From a bacterium (GTDB taxonomy: Bacteria; Patescibacteriota; Patescibacteriia; SG8-24), in the NCBI GenBank assembly GCA_023246195.1, contig JAHFIW010000007.1:1-43411 (forward strand): a stretch of 43,411 nt of DNA, written 5' to 3'. The notes under the pieces are model-generated. The model ran no database searches and was not told where the DNA came from. It worked only from the letters and a program-made list of their open reading frames with translations. Below are positions 17,430 to 27,149 of this stretch, in pieces (position 1 is the stretch's first letter; each line of letters starts with the position of its first letter). The translations under genes were made by a program, and so were the position numbers.

Positions 17430-18320
17430 ATGAAGCTTCCCATCATCAAGAACCGCAACATCTGGTTCACGTTCTCTGGCGCGCTCATCATCGCGAGCTT
17501 CGCCGTGCTGTATTTCATCCCGCTCAAGTTCGGCATCGACTTCACGGGCGGTTCGCTCATGGAACTTGAGTTCAAGACTCGCCCCACGCCGGTGCAGGTG
17601 AGTGACGTCATCCAGTCCATGTCGCTGGGCAACTCGGTCGCCCAGACCGAGGGTGACACGCAGATGCTCGTTCGTCTGGAGACGCTCGACGAAACCGCGC
17701 ATCAGAAGGTGCTGACTGCGTTCAAGGAAAAGTTCGGCGACGTGACCGAGCACAGCTTCCAGTCCGTCGGCCCGACCGTCGGAGGCGAGCTCCGCCAGAA
17801 TGCCATTTGGTCGATTCTCCTCGTGCTTCTCGGCATCGCCTCGTACGTGGCATATGCCTTCCGAAAGGTGTCACGCCCGGTGGCGTCCTGGAAGTACGGC
17901 CTCGTCACGTTGATTGTCGGCGTCCTGCACGACATGCTGCTGCCGTTGGCCGCTTTCGCGCTCTTGGGCCACTTTGCCCATGCGGAAGTCGACTCGGCCT
18001 TCGTGGCTGCCATCCTGACCGTGCTCGGCTTCTCGGTGCACGACACCATCGTGGTGTTCGACCGCATTCGCGAGAACCTGCTCAAGAGCGGCGGGAACTT
18101 CGAGGAAATCGTCGAGCGCAGCGTCAATGAGACCATCTCGCGCTCCATCAACACCTCTCTCACGGCCACGCTCCCGCTCATCTCCATCTACTTCCTCGGC
18201 GGCGCGTCGTTGCACGCCTTCGCCTTCACGCTCATCATCGGCCTCATTGCCGGTACGTATTCGTCTATCTTCCTGGCTTCCCCGATGCTGGTGGCCATGC
18301 AGAAGAAGTCGTTGCGCTAA
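17430..18320 (+). CDS. secF: Protein translocase subunit SecF
   Basis: KFGIDFTGGSLMELEF; SVGPTVGGELRQNAIWSILL; VLGFSVHDTIVVFDRIRENL; SVNETISRSINTSLT. Confidence 0.95.
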   Translation: MKLPIIKNRNIWFTFSGALIIASFAVLYFIPLKFGIDFTGGSLMELEFKTRPTPVQVSDVIQSMSLGNSVAQTEGDTQMLVRLETLDETAHQKVLTAFKEKFGDVTEHSFQSVGPTVGGELRQNAIWSILLVLLGIASYVAYAFRKVSRPVASWKYGLVTLIVGVLHDMLLPLAAFALLGHFAHAEVDSAFVAAILTVLGFSVHDTIVVFDRIRENLLKSGGNFEEIVERSVNETISRSINTSLTATLPLISIYFLGGASLHAFAFTLIIGLIAGTYSSIFLASPMLVAMQKKSLR

Positions 18321-18436
18321 ATCGGCGTCACGCAAGAACGTCCGGCCTCTGCGCCGGGCGCTTTTGTTTTCCTGCGTTCCTGCTAGGATGCTGGCGTTGT
18401 TCCTTTTCATCCCGTCCGTCCAAGGAGATCCATACG

Positions 18437-19063
18437 GTGTCCCAAAAAGACTCTTCTGATGATGAGTATCTGCCCGCGTTCGTAGGGCGTTTGCGCGTGG
18501 ATGACCGCGTCGTGCTGGCGTTCCTGTTGCCCGTCGGCATCATCGCCTTTGCCGCTGCCATTTCCGCGTGTGCCATATCGGCTGACGATCCCGTCGACAG
18601 GGGATTGCTGTCCAGCGCCATCCTGCTCGCGAGCGCTCTCGTGGCATCTGTCGTCCTGATGTTTCTGCCGCGCGACCCTGCTTCGATGCGCCGAGCCGTC
18701 GCCGTCGGCGGTTCCTTGGTGATGAACGCCGCGTTGGTGTCGGCACTCTCCCTCGCGGAGTCCCTTTCCGTCGCCTTCCTGCGCAGCGCCGTCTTCGATC
18801 CGATCGCCGGAGACACGGAGATGCTGTCGGCCGTGTTCGTCGCGGTCTCCGTCATGGTGATCGTCTTGGGAATCATTACTGCCGTGGCAAAAAGGACCTA
18901 CGCGCTTCCCGGACTCTATGCTCCGCTGATGTTGTGCCTTGCTGCAGCGCCGGCGCTGCTTCTTTATCAGGCAAGTGTCGCGGCATGCGTCGGCGTCGTG
19001 GCGCTCACATCCGTCGCAAGCGCGTTGCTGATACGCGAGCGCTCTCGAAATCCTCAACCGTGA
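18437..19063 (+). CDS. Hypothetical polytopic membrane protein
   Basis: GTG start preceded by AAGGAG; about six hydrophobic segments. Confidence 0.6.
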   Translation: MSQKDSSDDEYLPAFVGRLRVDDRVVLAFLLPVGIIAFAAAISACAISADDPVDRGLLSSAILLASALVASVVLMFLPRDPASMRRAVAVGGSLVMNAALVSALSLAESLSVAFLRSAVFDPIAGDTEMLSAVFVAVSVMVIVLGIITAVAKRTYALPGLYAPLMLCLAAAPALLLYQASVAACVGVVALTSVASALLIRERSRNPQP

Positions 19064-19196
19064 CAGGGAGACCGACTTCAATCCGTGACTCCGAAAGAGC
19101 GCGGATTTTTTAGTCCTCGACCTTTTGCCTTATTTCTGCTACGCTAACGGAGTAAAGCCTGTGTACACGGACCTGATTTTTTCGCTTTGTTAAGGC

Positions 19197-20600
19197 ATGC
19201 CAAGTCTCTCCATCAACTTCGACTACTTCATTCAGCTGGGAAACATGTCGTTTCCCATGATGCTGGTAAGGCTTTTTTTGGATGGCGGATGGATCATCGT
19301 ACTCTTCGTATTGCTCCAGGGATTTTGGCTGTTGTGGGTGCAATCTCGCCAGGAAAAGTACGGCGCGAGCCTCGATTTCACCGTGCTGGCCGTTGATATT
19401 CCCAGGAACAACGAGCAGACGCCGAAGGCCGCCGAACAGCTCTTCACGCACATGTCCGGTGCGCATTCCGGTACGGACAATATTGAAAAATACTGGCACG
19501 GTAAGTTCACCCCGTCGTTCAGTTTCGAAATCATCTCCATCGACGGTTACGTGCAGTACCTGATTCATACTCCCAAGAAGTTTCGCGATTTGGTGGAGTC
19601 GTCCATCTACTCGCAGTACCCCGAAGCCGAGATCGCCGAGGTGCAGGACTATGCAGACAAGGTTCCCAAGCAGTACCCCGACGCCGAGTGGGACTGTTTC
19701 GGCACCGAATTCGTCCTCAAGAAGAACGAGGCCTATCCCATCCGCACCTTCACCGACTTCGAGGACAAGGCCGCCGAAGAAATGACCTTCAAGGATCCGA
19801 TGTCCGCGATTCTCGAGGTGATGGGCAGTCTCAAATTCGGCGAACAGCTCTGGTTTCAGATACGAGTCACGCCGACCGACGATTCGTGGCAGAAGAAGGG
19901 GCAGGACGTCGTCGATAAGATTCTCGGCAAGAAGAAAATCGTCCACAAGTCAGCCGTCGACCATGCGCTCGAGGTGCCATTGCATCTGCTCGGTGAAATC
20001 AAGAATCAGGTCATGGGAGGCGAGCATGCCGACGCGAAGAAGTCAGACAAGGCCGAGACGCCAAAGATGACGCAATTGTCGCCGGGAGAGCGCAAGGTGC
20101 TCGAGAAGATCGAGGAAAAGCTCGCCAAGATCGGCTTCATGTGCAAGCTGCGCCTGGTCTACGTGGGCAAGCGCAACGTCTTCAACAAGGGTCGTATCTC
20201 GCAGTTCAAGGGCGCCCTGAGCCAGTTCACGTCCATCAACATGAACTCGTTCAAGGGGTATGGTCCGGTCACGCCGAAGGGGGATTATCCCTGGCAGCGC
20301 CTGAGCGAAAATGCGCTGAAGACTGCCATTCTCCGCAACTATCGCAATCGCAGCAGCAAGGGCGCCTCGTCATTCGCTCTCAACATCGAGGAGCTGGCAA
20401 CCCTTTATCATTTCCCGATGCTTACCGTGAAGGCTCCTCTGGTGAAGAAGACCGAGGCCAAACGTGCCGAGCCGCCGTCGGCGCTGCCGACCGAGGGCCG
20501 CTTCTCTTCCGTGGAGATCAAGGCCCCGCCTAAGCACGAGAAGAAGTCTCGTGGTGACGAGGATGGCGACGGGCTGCCCGACAACCTTCCATTCGGCTAA
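19197..20600 (+). CDS. Membrane protein paired with a VirD4/DUF87-like ATPase
   Basis: One N-terminal TM and a large soluble domain; immediately upstream of the ATPase gene with a 12-nt gap. Confidence 0.65.
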   Translation: MPSLSINFDYFIQLGNMSFPMMLVRLFLDGGWIIVLFVLLQGFWLLWVQSRQEKYGASLDFTVLAVDIPRNNEQTPKAAEQLFTHMSGAHSGTDNIEKYWHGKFTPSFSFEIISIDGYVQYLIHTPKKFRDLVESSIYSQYPEAEIAEVQDYADKVPKQYPDAEWDCFGTEFVLKKNEAYPIRTFTDFEDKAAEEMTFKDPMSAILEVMGSLKFGEQLWFQIRVTPTDDSWQKKGQDVVDKILGKKKIVHKSAVDHALEVPLHLLGEIKNQVMGGEHADAKKSDKAETPKMTQLSPGERKVLEKIEEKLAKIGFMCKLRLVYVGKRNVFNKGRISQFKGALSQFTSINMNSFKGYGPVTPKGDYPWQRLSENALKTAILRNYRNRSSKGASSFALNIEELATLYHFPMLTVKAPLVKKTEAKRAEPPSALPTEGRFSSVEIKAPPKHEKKSRGDEDGDGLPDNLPFG

Positions 20601-20612
20601 CAGCACACGACC

Positions 20613-22898
20613 ATGCGTGCATCCGTTCCTCCTCCATACGAACATGATCACGAGAATGAGGTCGTCCTTTTCGGACAGACCAATTTTCGCAATCAAGGTC
20701 GGAAATTCGGCATCAAGACCGATGACCGCCGCCGCCATGTCTACGTGATCGGAAAGACGGGCATGGGCAAGACGACCCTTTTGGAGAACATGGTGCTCGG
20801 TGACATTTATGCCGGGCACGGTCTCGCGTACATCGATCCCCACGGCGATTCGGCAAAGAAGTTCCTTGATTTCATCCCGCCGCATCGCATTAACGACGTG
20901 GTGTACTTCAATCCGACGGACATGGAGTTTCCGGTCGGTTTTAACATCCTTGAGACCGTCGATGAGAGCCAGAAGCATCTCGTGGCTTCCGGACTGATGG
21001 GCGTCTTCAAGAAGATTTGGCCGGACGTGTGGTCGTCGCGCATGGAGTACATCCTGCTCAACACCATCATGGCGCTTTTGGATTTCCCCGGCTCCACGCT
21101 GTTGGGCATCAACCGCCTGCTTTCCGACGAGGAATATCGCGGTCGCGTGGTTTCGCTCATCCAGGATCCGGTAGTGAAGACGTTCTGGGTGAAGGAGTTC
21201 GCCTCGTTCAGCGAAAAGTACCGTACCGAGGCGGTTGCGCCGCTGCAGAACAAGGTCGGTCAATTCCTTTCGGCGACCATCATCCGCAATATCGTCGCCC
21301 AGGTGAAATCGACCATCAACATCCGCGAAATCATGGACACGCGGAAGATCTTCATCGTCAATCTTTCCAAGGGGAGCGTCGGTGAGGAGAACTCGCGGTT
21401 GCTCGGCGCGATGATCATCACCCGTCTCCAGCTCGCCGCGATGGAGCGCGTGGACATGCCCGAGGAGGATCGTCAGGATTTCTATCTTTACGTCGACGAG
21501 TTCCAGAACTTTGCCACGCAGTCGTTCGCCAACATCCTCTCGGAAGCGCGCAAATACAGGCTGGCGCTTATCGTCGCGCACCAGTACATCGAGCAACTCG
21601 AAGAGGAAGTGCGTGCGGCGGTCTTCGGCAACGTCGGCACGATCATCGCGTTCCGCGTGGGCGCGGCCGACGCGTCCTTCATGGAGAACGAGTTCATGCC
21701 GCGCTTCACTCCGGAAGACCTCGTCAATCTCAAGAAATTCGAGATCTACCTCAAGCTGATGATCGACGGCGCCTCTTCAGAGCCGTTTTCTGCCAACACG
21801 CTCGCCCCCATTGCCGAGAACACCGGCTCGATGGAAAAGGTCATTAGGGTTTCGCGCGAGCGTTATTCCACTCCGCGCAAGGTCATCGAGGACAGGGTCA
21901 TCAAATGGAGCGGCTTCGGTACGGTCGACACGGGCCAGACGCTCATGACCGAAGATGAGGAGTCTGCTGCCATCGAGGCAAAGATCGAGGAGCTTGCCAA
22001 GACTTCGCCGGATGTCGGAGAAATGGCTCAGCCTGCCGGCGGCGGTTTCGGCGGCGGAGCAAAAAAGAAAAAGAAGGCGGAGTTTCAGGTTCCGTGCTCC
22101 GTTTGTCAAAAGATTTCCGAATTGACGTTTGAGCCGGATTGGTCCAAGCCGTGGTTTTGCAAGGAACATCTGGAAATGAAGCAGAAGGGCTTGCTTCCCA
22201 GGACTTCCGCGCCAGCATCGATCAAGGTCGTGCCCGCGCCCGCACCTGTCGTGAGAGCGATTCAGAAATCTCCCGCCATCGTGCCGCCGAAGCCGCAACA
22301 GTCGCAGCCCAAGGCACCGCCCCCAAAGGTCAATTCCGCTCAGCAGGCAAAAATGGCGCCTCCCGGCACTGCGGACGTGAAACCCGTTTCTCTCGGAACG
22401 TTACCTTCGCGCCAAGACGCGACGCCGAAGAGAGCCGAAAGCGTCCCGTTCAATCGTTCCGCGCAGAAGTCGCTGCCCAAGCCGCAGCTCGCGGCCACGG
22501 CCGAACAGCTTACGGGTATTCCCGCGAGCAGCCACAAGCCGCGCATTGTCATCGGCGGCGCCGAAGACGATGTCGCAGGCGAAATTTTGAAGACTGCCGA
22601 AAAGCCGATTGCCAGGCGCGAGGTCGAGACGGCACAGGGCGCGCAATCCGCCCCGGTCGTCCAAAAGGAATCAGCCGGCAGTGAACCGGTCCGCCAGGCC
22701 GAACCGTTCGGCGTTTCGCCTGCCATCGAAAACGTCATGGACGAAAGACCGGTCGCCGAAAAGCCTGCGGCGGCACCGATGCCGAAACTTCCGGAACAAA
22801 AACCGCCAACTCCGCCGGAGCAACCTCCCGCGCAGCCGCCTGCGCCGACCGATGCTCCTGCCGGCAGCTGGCAGCCGGGCCAAGTCATCAAGTTCTAA
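20613..22898 (+). CDS. VirD4/TraD/DUF87-like P-loop ATPase (type IV secretion coupling protein-like) with Pro-rich C-terminus
   Basis: Walker A HVYVIGKTGMGKTTLLENMV; Walker B-like FYLYVDEFQNFATQSFANILSEARKYRLALIVAHQYIEQL; C-terminal CSVCQKISELTFEPDWSKPWFCKEH. Confidence 0.85.
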   Translation: MRASVPPPYEHDHENEVVLFGQTNFRNQGRKFGIKTDDRRRHVYVIGKTGMGKTTLLENMVLGDIYAGHGLAYIDPHGDSAKKFLDFIPPHRINDVVYFNPTDMEFPVGFNILETVDESQKHLVASGLMGVFKKIWPDVWSSRMEYILLNTIMALLDFPGSTLLGINRLLSDEEYRGRVVSLIQDPVVKTFWVKEFASFSEKYRTEAVAPLQNKVGQFLSATIIRNIVAQVKSTINIREIMDTRKIFIVNLSKGSVGEENSRLLGAMIITRLQLAAMERVDMPEEDRQDFYLYVDEFQNFATQSFANILSEARKYRLALIVAHQYIEQLEEEVRAAVFGNVGTIIAFRVGAADASFMENEFMPRFTPEDLVNLKKFEIYLKLMIDGASSEPFSANTLAPIAENTGSMEKVIRVSRERYSTPRKVIEDRVIKWSGFGTVDTGQTLMTEDEESAAIEAKIEELAKTSPDVGEMAQPAGGGFGGGAKKKKKAEFQVPCSVCQKISELTFEPDWSKPWFCKEHLEMKQKGLLPRTSAPASIKVVPAPAPVVRAIQKSPAIVPPKPQQSQPKAPPPKVNSAQQAKMAPPGTADVKPVSLGTLPSRQDATPKRAESVPFNRSAQKSLPKPQLAATAEQLTGIPASSHKPRIVIGGAEDDVAGEILKTAEKPIARREVETAQGAQSAPVVQKESAGSEPVRQAEPFGVSPAIENVMDERPVAEKPAAAPMPKLPEQKPPTPPEQPPAQPPAPTDAPAGSWQPGQVIKF

Positions 22899-22922
22899 GG
22901 CGAGTTCAACGCGCGTCGCGCG

Positions 22923-23930
22923 ATGCGCCAAACTCCGATGCGACTTCATTTTCATCTCGACCCCACCTTCCGTTTTCATCTCCGTTGCGCGTTGCTCATC
23001 GCGATGACCGCCGCGTTCGTGACGCTTTTCGGCGTACTCTTCCTCAGTGCCGAGCGCATGAATCAGTTGGCAGTGAGTCAGGGGGGCGCCGAGGCCGAGG
23101 CGCACCGCCTCCAACTTCTGCTCAACCGTCAGGTGGGGGAGATTCGTGCCGAACGCGCCGGTGACGTGGCGCAGATCGAAGAGCAGCTCCGGACCATCGA
23201 CGAGCGGCAGATGGCAGGCGATCAGCGTGCCAAGACGGCCGTCTCCAAGTCGCCGTTCCCGATCGAGAGCGTCCTTGGTTCGATAGTCGAGATTGTCTGC
23301 ATCGACAACGTCAACCCTGACATTTACTATACCGGCTCCGGCACCGTCATCGATCCGTCCGGCCTCATCGTCACGAATCATCATGTGCTGGTCAGCGATG
23401 ACAAGTCGCTCATCCGCTATTGCGGCGTCGGTTTCACCAACGACCTGCATGTCGCGCCGAAGATCGCCTACATCGGCAGCGTGGTGGCCATGCGCGAGAG
23501 CGTCGACCTCGCGCTTCTGAAAATCACCGAGCAAATCGACGGTGATCCGCTGCCCAAGACGTTTGCGGCACTCGACTTGGCTGGAGCCAAGGATGCGTCC
23601 TTGGCGCTCAATATCGGCGATCCGGTCTTCATCGGCGGCTATCCCGGCCTGGGCGCGGAAACCTTCACCTTCACTTCCGGCGTGGTGAGCGGCCGCGTGG
23701 GCAACGAGCTCATCAAGACTTCGGCACTGATCGACAGCGGCGCGTCAGGGGGCGCGGTCTTCAACGCCGATGGCGCCTACGTGGGCATTCCGACTGCCGC
23801 TGCCAGAGGCGAAATTGGCGGCAGCCTCGGTTATCTCATCGGCGCCAACGTGGTCAATGATTTCATGGCGGAATATCGTCTGGGCAAGAACTTGGTACCG
23901 CCGCCGCCGGCGGTAAAAAAGAAGCGCTGA
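22923..23930 (+). CDS. Trypsin-like (S1/HtrA-like) serine protease, membrane-anchored
   Basis: GSGTVIDPSGLIVTNHHVL, ESVDLALLKI, ALIDSGASGGAVFNADGAYVGI carry His, Asp, Ser triad contexts; N-terminal TM. Confidence 0.8.
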   Translation: MRQTPMRLHFHLDPTFRFHLRCALLIAMTAAFVTLFGVLFLSAERMNQLAVSQGGAEAEAHRLQLLLNRQVGEIRAERAGDVAQIEEQLRTIDERQMAGDQRAKTAVSKSPFPIESVLGSIVEIVCIDNVNPDIYYTGSGTVIDPSGLIVTNHHVLVSDDKSLIRYCGVGFTNDLHVAPKIAYIGSVVAMRESVDLALLKITEQIDGDPLPKTFAALDLAGAKDASLALNIGDPVFIGGYPGLGAETFTFTSGVVSGRVGNELIKTSALIDSGASGGAVFNADGAYVGIPTAAARGEIGGSLGYLIGANVVNDFMAEYRLGKNLVPPPPAVKKKR

Positions 23931-23936
23931 GGTACT

Positions 23937-24611
23937 ATGGAACGAATCACTTTTTTGACCGATGACGGAGTGACCGTCGTCGGCGATTATCAGGAGGGGA
24001 ACGGGCAGGGGGCGCATGCGGGAAAGGCCGCGCTTTTTTTGCACATGATGCCTGCCGCCAGGGAAAGTTGGCGGCCGCTTGCGGACCGGTTGGCCGGTGA
24101 CGGCTTTGCCACGTTGGCAATCGATCTCCGGGGCCATGGCGAAAGCACCGTTGGTCCGCACGGCACGGTTCTCGATCGCAACGCCTTCAGTGACAAGCAG
24201 CATCAGGAAAAATCGCGTGACGTCGATGCGGCCGTTCGCTGGCTGATGGAAAAGGGGTTTGTACTCACCAAAATTGCGCTTGTCGGCGCGAGCATCGGCG
24301 CCAACCTGGCCATCGCCTATGCGGGCGGTCATGAGGGCATTCCGGCAGTGGTGGCGCTGTCGCCTGGGCTCGACTATCACGGAGTGCTCACCGAGCCGTC
24401 GGCAGCGGCAATGCCGCGAACGCAGAAGCTGCTCCTTGCCGCCAGCGCGGAGGACGCGTATTCCCTTTCGTCCGTCTTTCGTCTTGCCCAGATAAAAGAG
24501 GATGCAGAGGTCCAAGCGCAAGTGGACGGCGGCCACGGCACCAAGTTGCTGGAACAAGTCCCCGGTTTTTTTGACTACGTCCTGTACTGGATAGAGAATA
24601 ACGTGCGTTGA
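23937..24611 (+). CDS. Alpha/beta hydrolase family protein
   Basis: FLHMMPAARESWRPLADRLAGDGFATLAIDLRGHGES; LVGASIGANLAI nucleophile elbow (GASIG). Confidence 0.8.
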   Translation: MERITFLTDDGVTVVGDYQEGNGQGAHAGKAALFLHMMPAARESWRPLADRLAGDGFATLAIDLRGHGESTVGPHGTVLDRNAFSDKQHQEKSRDVDAAVRWLMEKGFVLTKIALVGASIGANLAIAYAGGHEGIPAVVALSPGLDYHGVLTEPSAAAMPRTQKLLLAASAEDAYSLSSVFRLAQIKEDAEVQAQVDGGHGTKLLEQVPGFFDYVLYWIENNVR

Positions 24612-24622
24612 ATCCCGTTCCC

Positions 24623-25678
24623 ATGTCTTCATTCGTCAAAGTCAGTACCGGAGGATCGCATCGTGACATGGGCGTGGACTTTGGCCGCGCGGCCAAAGAC
24701 ATCTTGCTGGCGTTCATCGAGGACAGCTGCAAGGCGTATCCGCGGAGCGCCAAGATGACCATCGAGGATGCCAAGCGCCATGCTGCCAAGTATTTTTTGC
24801 CGACGGTTCGTCGTCGCTATCCGAAATATTTGGAAGAAGTCCGCGGCATCGCCGAGGGCGCCGGGCTGCATCTCGATGATATTTTTTTTCTGACTGCCGA
24901 CGAGGAGATCATGGCGCTCCGCAGGGCGCCAGAAAAATGCTCGAGCGCCGCGATTCGCGTCGGCCAACGGACGTATCTCGGTCACAACGAGGACTATCCC
25001 AAACGCTATCTGAGCCGCCTCATCGTCGTCGAGGCGCATCCAAATGACGCGCCGGCGTTTTTGGCGCTCACCTATCCCTACGTCCTGGCAGGACCGGTCT
25101 GCGGCCTGAATGCGGCTGGCATGGCCTTTGCCGCAAACTCCCTCAACTTTCCTCCGCGACAAAAAGGCATGCCGACCAACTTCGTGCTGCGCGACGTCTA
25201 TCGCTCACGCCGCCTGGCTGATGTCCGTCGCGCCATGCATGTTCCCCGCCCGTTGATGGGGAATGCCCTCATGGCAGTTTCTGACATCGAGCGCGCAGCC
25301 TCCGTCATCGAGGCCTCCCTGGACGATGTCGCCGTAGTCACGATGGGCGCAAACGGGTTGCTTGCGCACGCCAACCACGTCGTTTCCGGAACGCTCGATC
25401 GGACGGGGGAGAAGCCGACCAGGAATTCGCGCAGTCGCGGGGCAGCCCTCGAACTCCTGTTGGCCGCTTCGAAACAGCGCACGGCCGACGGCCTCAAAAA
25501 GGCACTTTCATCCGTAAAATACGGTCTTCGGAAAATCGCCGCGCGAAAAAGCGACAGCTGCACCTTGGCCACTGCCATCCTCGACCCGAATCGGGGAATG
25601 ATGTACGTTGCAAAGAGGGGGTCGGGCGGTCATGGATTCATGGCTTATCGACTGGGCCATCGGAAGTATATTCGCTAA
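24623..25678 (+). CDS. C45-family (acyl-CoA:6-APA acyltransferase-like) Ntn hydrolase
   Basis: EKCSSAAIRVGQRTYLGHNEDYPKRY, YPYVLAGPVCGLNAAGMAFAANSL, HANHVV; typical AAT/C45 architecture. TTG 24608 is an alternative start. Confidence 0.75.
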   Translation: MSSFVKVSTGGSHRDMGVDFGRAAKDILLAFIEDSCKAYPRSAKMTIEDAKRHAAKYFLPTVRRRYPKYLEEVRGIAEGAGLHLDDIFFLTADEEIMALRRAPEKCSSAAIRVGQRTYLGHNEDYPKRYLSRLIVVEAHPNDAPAFLALTYPYVLAGPVCGLNAAGMAFAANSLNFPPRQKGMPTNFVLRDVYRSRRLADVRRAMHVPRPLMGNALMAVSDIERAASVIEASLDDVAVVTMGANGLLAHANHVVSGTLDRTGEKPTRNSRSRGAALELLLAASKQRTADGLKKALSSVKYGLRKIAARKSDSCTLATAILDPNRGMMYVAKRGSGGHGFMAYRLGHRKYIR

Positions 25679-25682
25679 GCAT

Positions 25683-27011
25683 ATGTTCGAAATCCGAGAT
25701 CCAATTCATCGGACCGTTTCCTTCTCGGAACGCGAGAAGCGCGTCATCGACCATCCTTTCGTGCAGCGCCTTCGCTACGTGCGACAGCTCGGTTTGACGT
25801 ACTTGGTGTATCCCGGCGCCACCCATGATCGCTTTTCCCACGCGCTCGGCGCCATGCACGTGGCCGGCCGCATGTGGGCGCGCATGTGCGAGACCAGCGG
25901 TGACATCCTGCGCGCGCATTTCGGCGAAGATGACCTCTCGTATTTCCGACAAGTGCTGCGCTTTGCCGGCCTGATGCACGACCTTGGCCATCCGCCCTTC
26001 TCGCACGTCTCCGAGCGCTTCATGCCCAAGTTCAATGACCTCGCCTTGCCGCGAGACTGGTTCAACGAGCCAGAACAGGAACGTCAGGCTACTCATGAGG
26101 ACTACAGCATTTTGCTGATTGCCGCTCTTGCGGACGATGCATCCGCGCCGCTTTCGCGAGACGAGGCTCAGGACGTTGCCGCGCTGGTGCATCATGGCGT
26201 GATGCCTTCGCTGTCGTGGCGCAAGCGGTTTGGCGAGAACGAAGGCAGTCGCGGCATTCATCGCCTTTTGCGCTCGCTCATTTCTGGCGAGCTCGACTGC
26301 GATCGCATGGACTATTTGCTGCGCGATGCCTACTACACCGGCGTGGCCTACGGCACGCACGACATCGATCACCTCGTCAGTAACCTTGGCGTGGTCGAAA
26401 TGTCCGACAAGGGACTCGTACGCACCATCGACTCCACCGCCGTACGCGCCTTCGAGGACTTTCTCCTTGCGCGCTATCACATGTTTCTCCAGGTCTATCT
26501 CCACAAGACCACCATCGCCTTCGATTACTTTCTTGAGCGCGCCATCGAAGGAGGGGAATTGCCGCTTACCGTTCCCGGCGATGCCGAGGGCTACTCGCAC
26601 CTTCGTGACAGCACCATGGTCGAGCGTCTGTTCGCGGCCGCCGAGAATCCAGCCAACGTCTGGTCGCGCCGACTGGTAAATCGCGTGCCGCCGAAATTGA
26701 TCCTCACTTCCGCCAATGCCAAGCCCGAAGAAAAGGAACTGATGACCAAGGTCATCGCGGCGTTCAAGGAATCCGGAGTGTGGTGCTTCGAAGTCACTTC
26801 ACACCAGTACCTCTCCAAAGCAACGCCGCTCGCGTCGAACAGTGCCATGCAGGTGCGTCGCAAGATTTTCGGAAAGCATCACTACGAGCCGGTTGAGCGC
26901 TACTCTTCGCTGCTCAACAAGTACAATGAAGCCATCGACATGACGCATCTGTACGTGCTCCGCGAGGACTTCGCCAGGGCCAAAGAGGTCGTTGTCAAGT
27001 TCGACGCCTGA
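25683..27011 (+). CDS. HD-domain phosphohydrolase (COG1078-like)
   Basis: IRDPIHRTVSFSEREKRVIDHPFVQRLRYVRQLGLTYLVYPGATHDRFSHALGAMH; GLMHDLGHPPFSH; LDCDRMDYLLRDAYYTGVAYG. Confidence 0.9.
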   Translation: MFEIRDPIHRTVSFSEREKRVIDHPFVQRLRYVRQLGLTYLVYPGATHDRFSHALGAMHVAGRMWARMCETSGDILRAHFGEDDLSYFRQVLRFAGLMHDLGHPPFSHVSERFMPKFNDLALPRDWFNEPEQERQATHEDYSILLIAALADDASAPLSRDEAQDVAALVHHGVMPSLSWRKRFGENEGSRGIHRLLRSLISGELDCDRMDYLLRDAYYTGVAYGTHDIDHLVSNLGVVEMSDKGLVRTIDSTAVRAFEDFLLARYHMFLQVYLHKTTIAFDYFLERAIEGGELPLTVPGDAEGYSHLRDSTMVERLFAAAENPANVWSRRLVNRVPPKLILTSANAKPEEKELMTKVIAAFKESGVWCFEVTSHQYLSKATPLASNSAMQVRRKIFGKHHYEPVERYSSLLNKYNEAIDMTHLYVLREDFARAKEVVVKFDA

Positions 27012-27017
27012 ATCGTG

Positions 27018-27043
27018 AAAAGCCCAGATAAACTGGGCTTTTT
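27018..27043 (+). terminator. Rho-independent terminator
   Basis: AAAGCCCAG-ataaa-CTGGGCTTT plus T run. Confidence 0.8.
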
Positions 27044-27067
27044 GCATATAAAATTGACGAGCGGCTT

Positions 27068-27076
27068 TGTGGATAA
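27068..27076 (+). promoter_or_regulatory. DnaA-box-like 9-mer TGTGGATAA (TTATCCACA on minus strand)
   Basis: Exact match to the consensus DnaA box, upstream of the P-loop kinase gene. Confidence 0.5.
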
Positions 27077-27149
27077 CAGTATCTTTCCGGTCATGTATGA
27101 TGGTCGCGTCCTCACAAGTCTTCCGCAGCGCGGAAGAAAGGAGAAAAGG

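Noticed and set aside
20370-21596. 408-aa minus-strand ORF opposite the VirD4-like ATPase
   Set aside because: Same antisense artefact; opposite strand has clear Walker motifs and domain structure.
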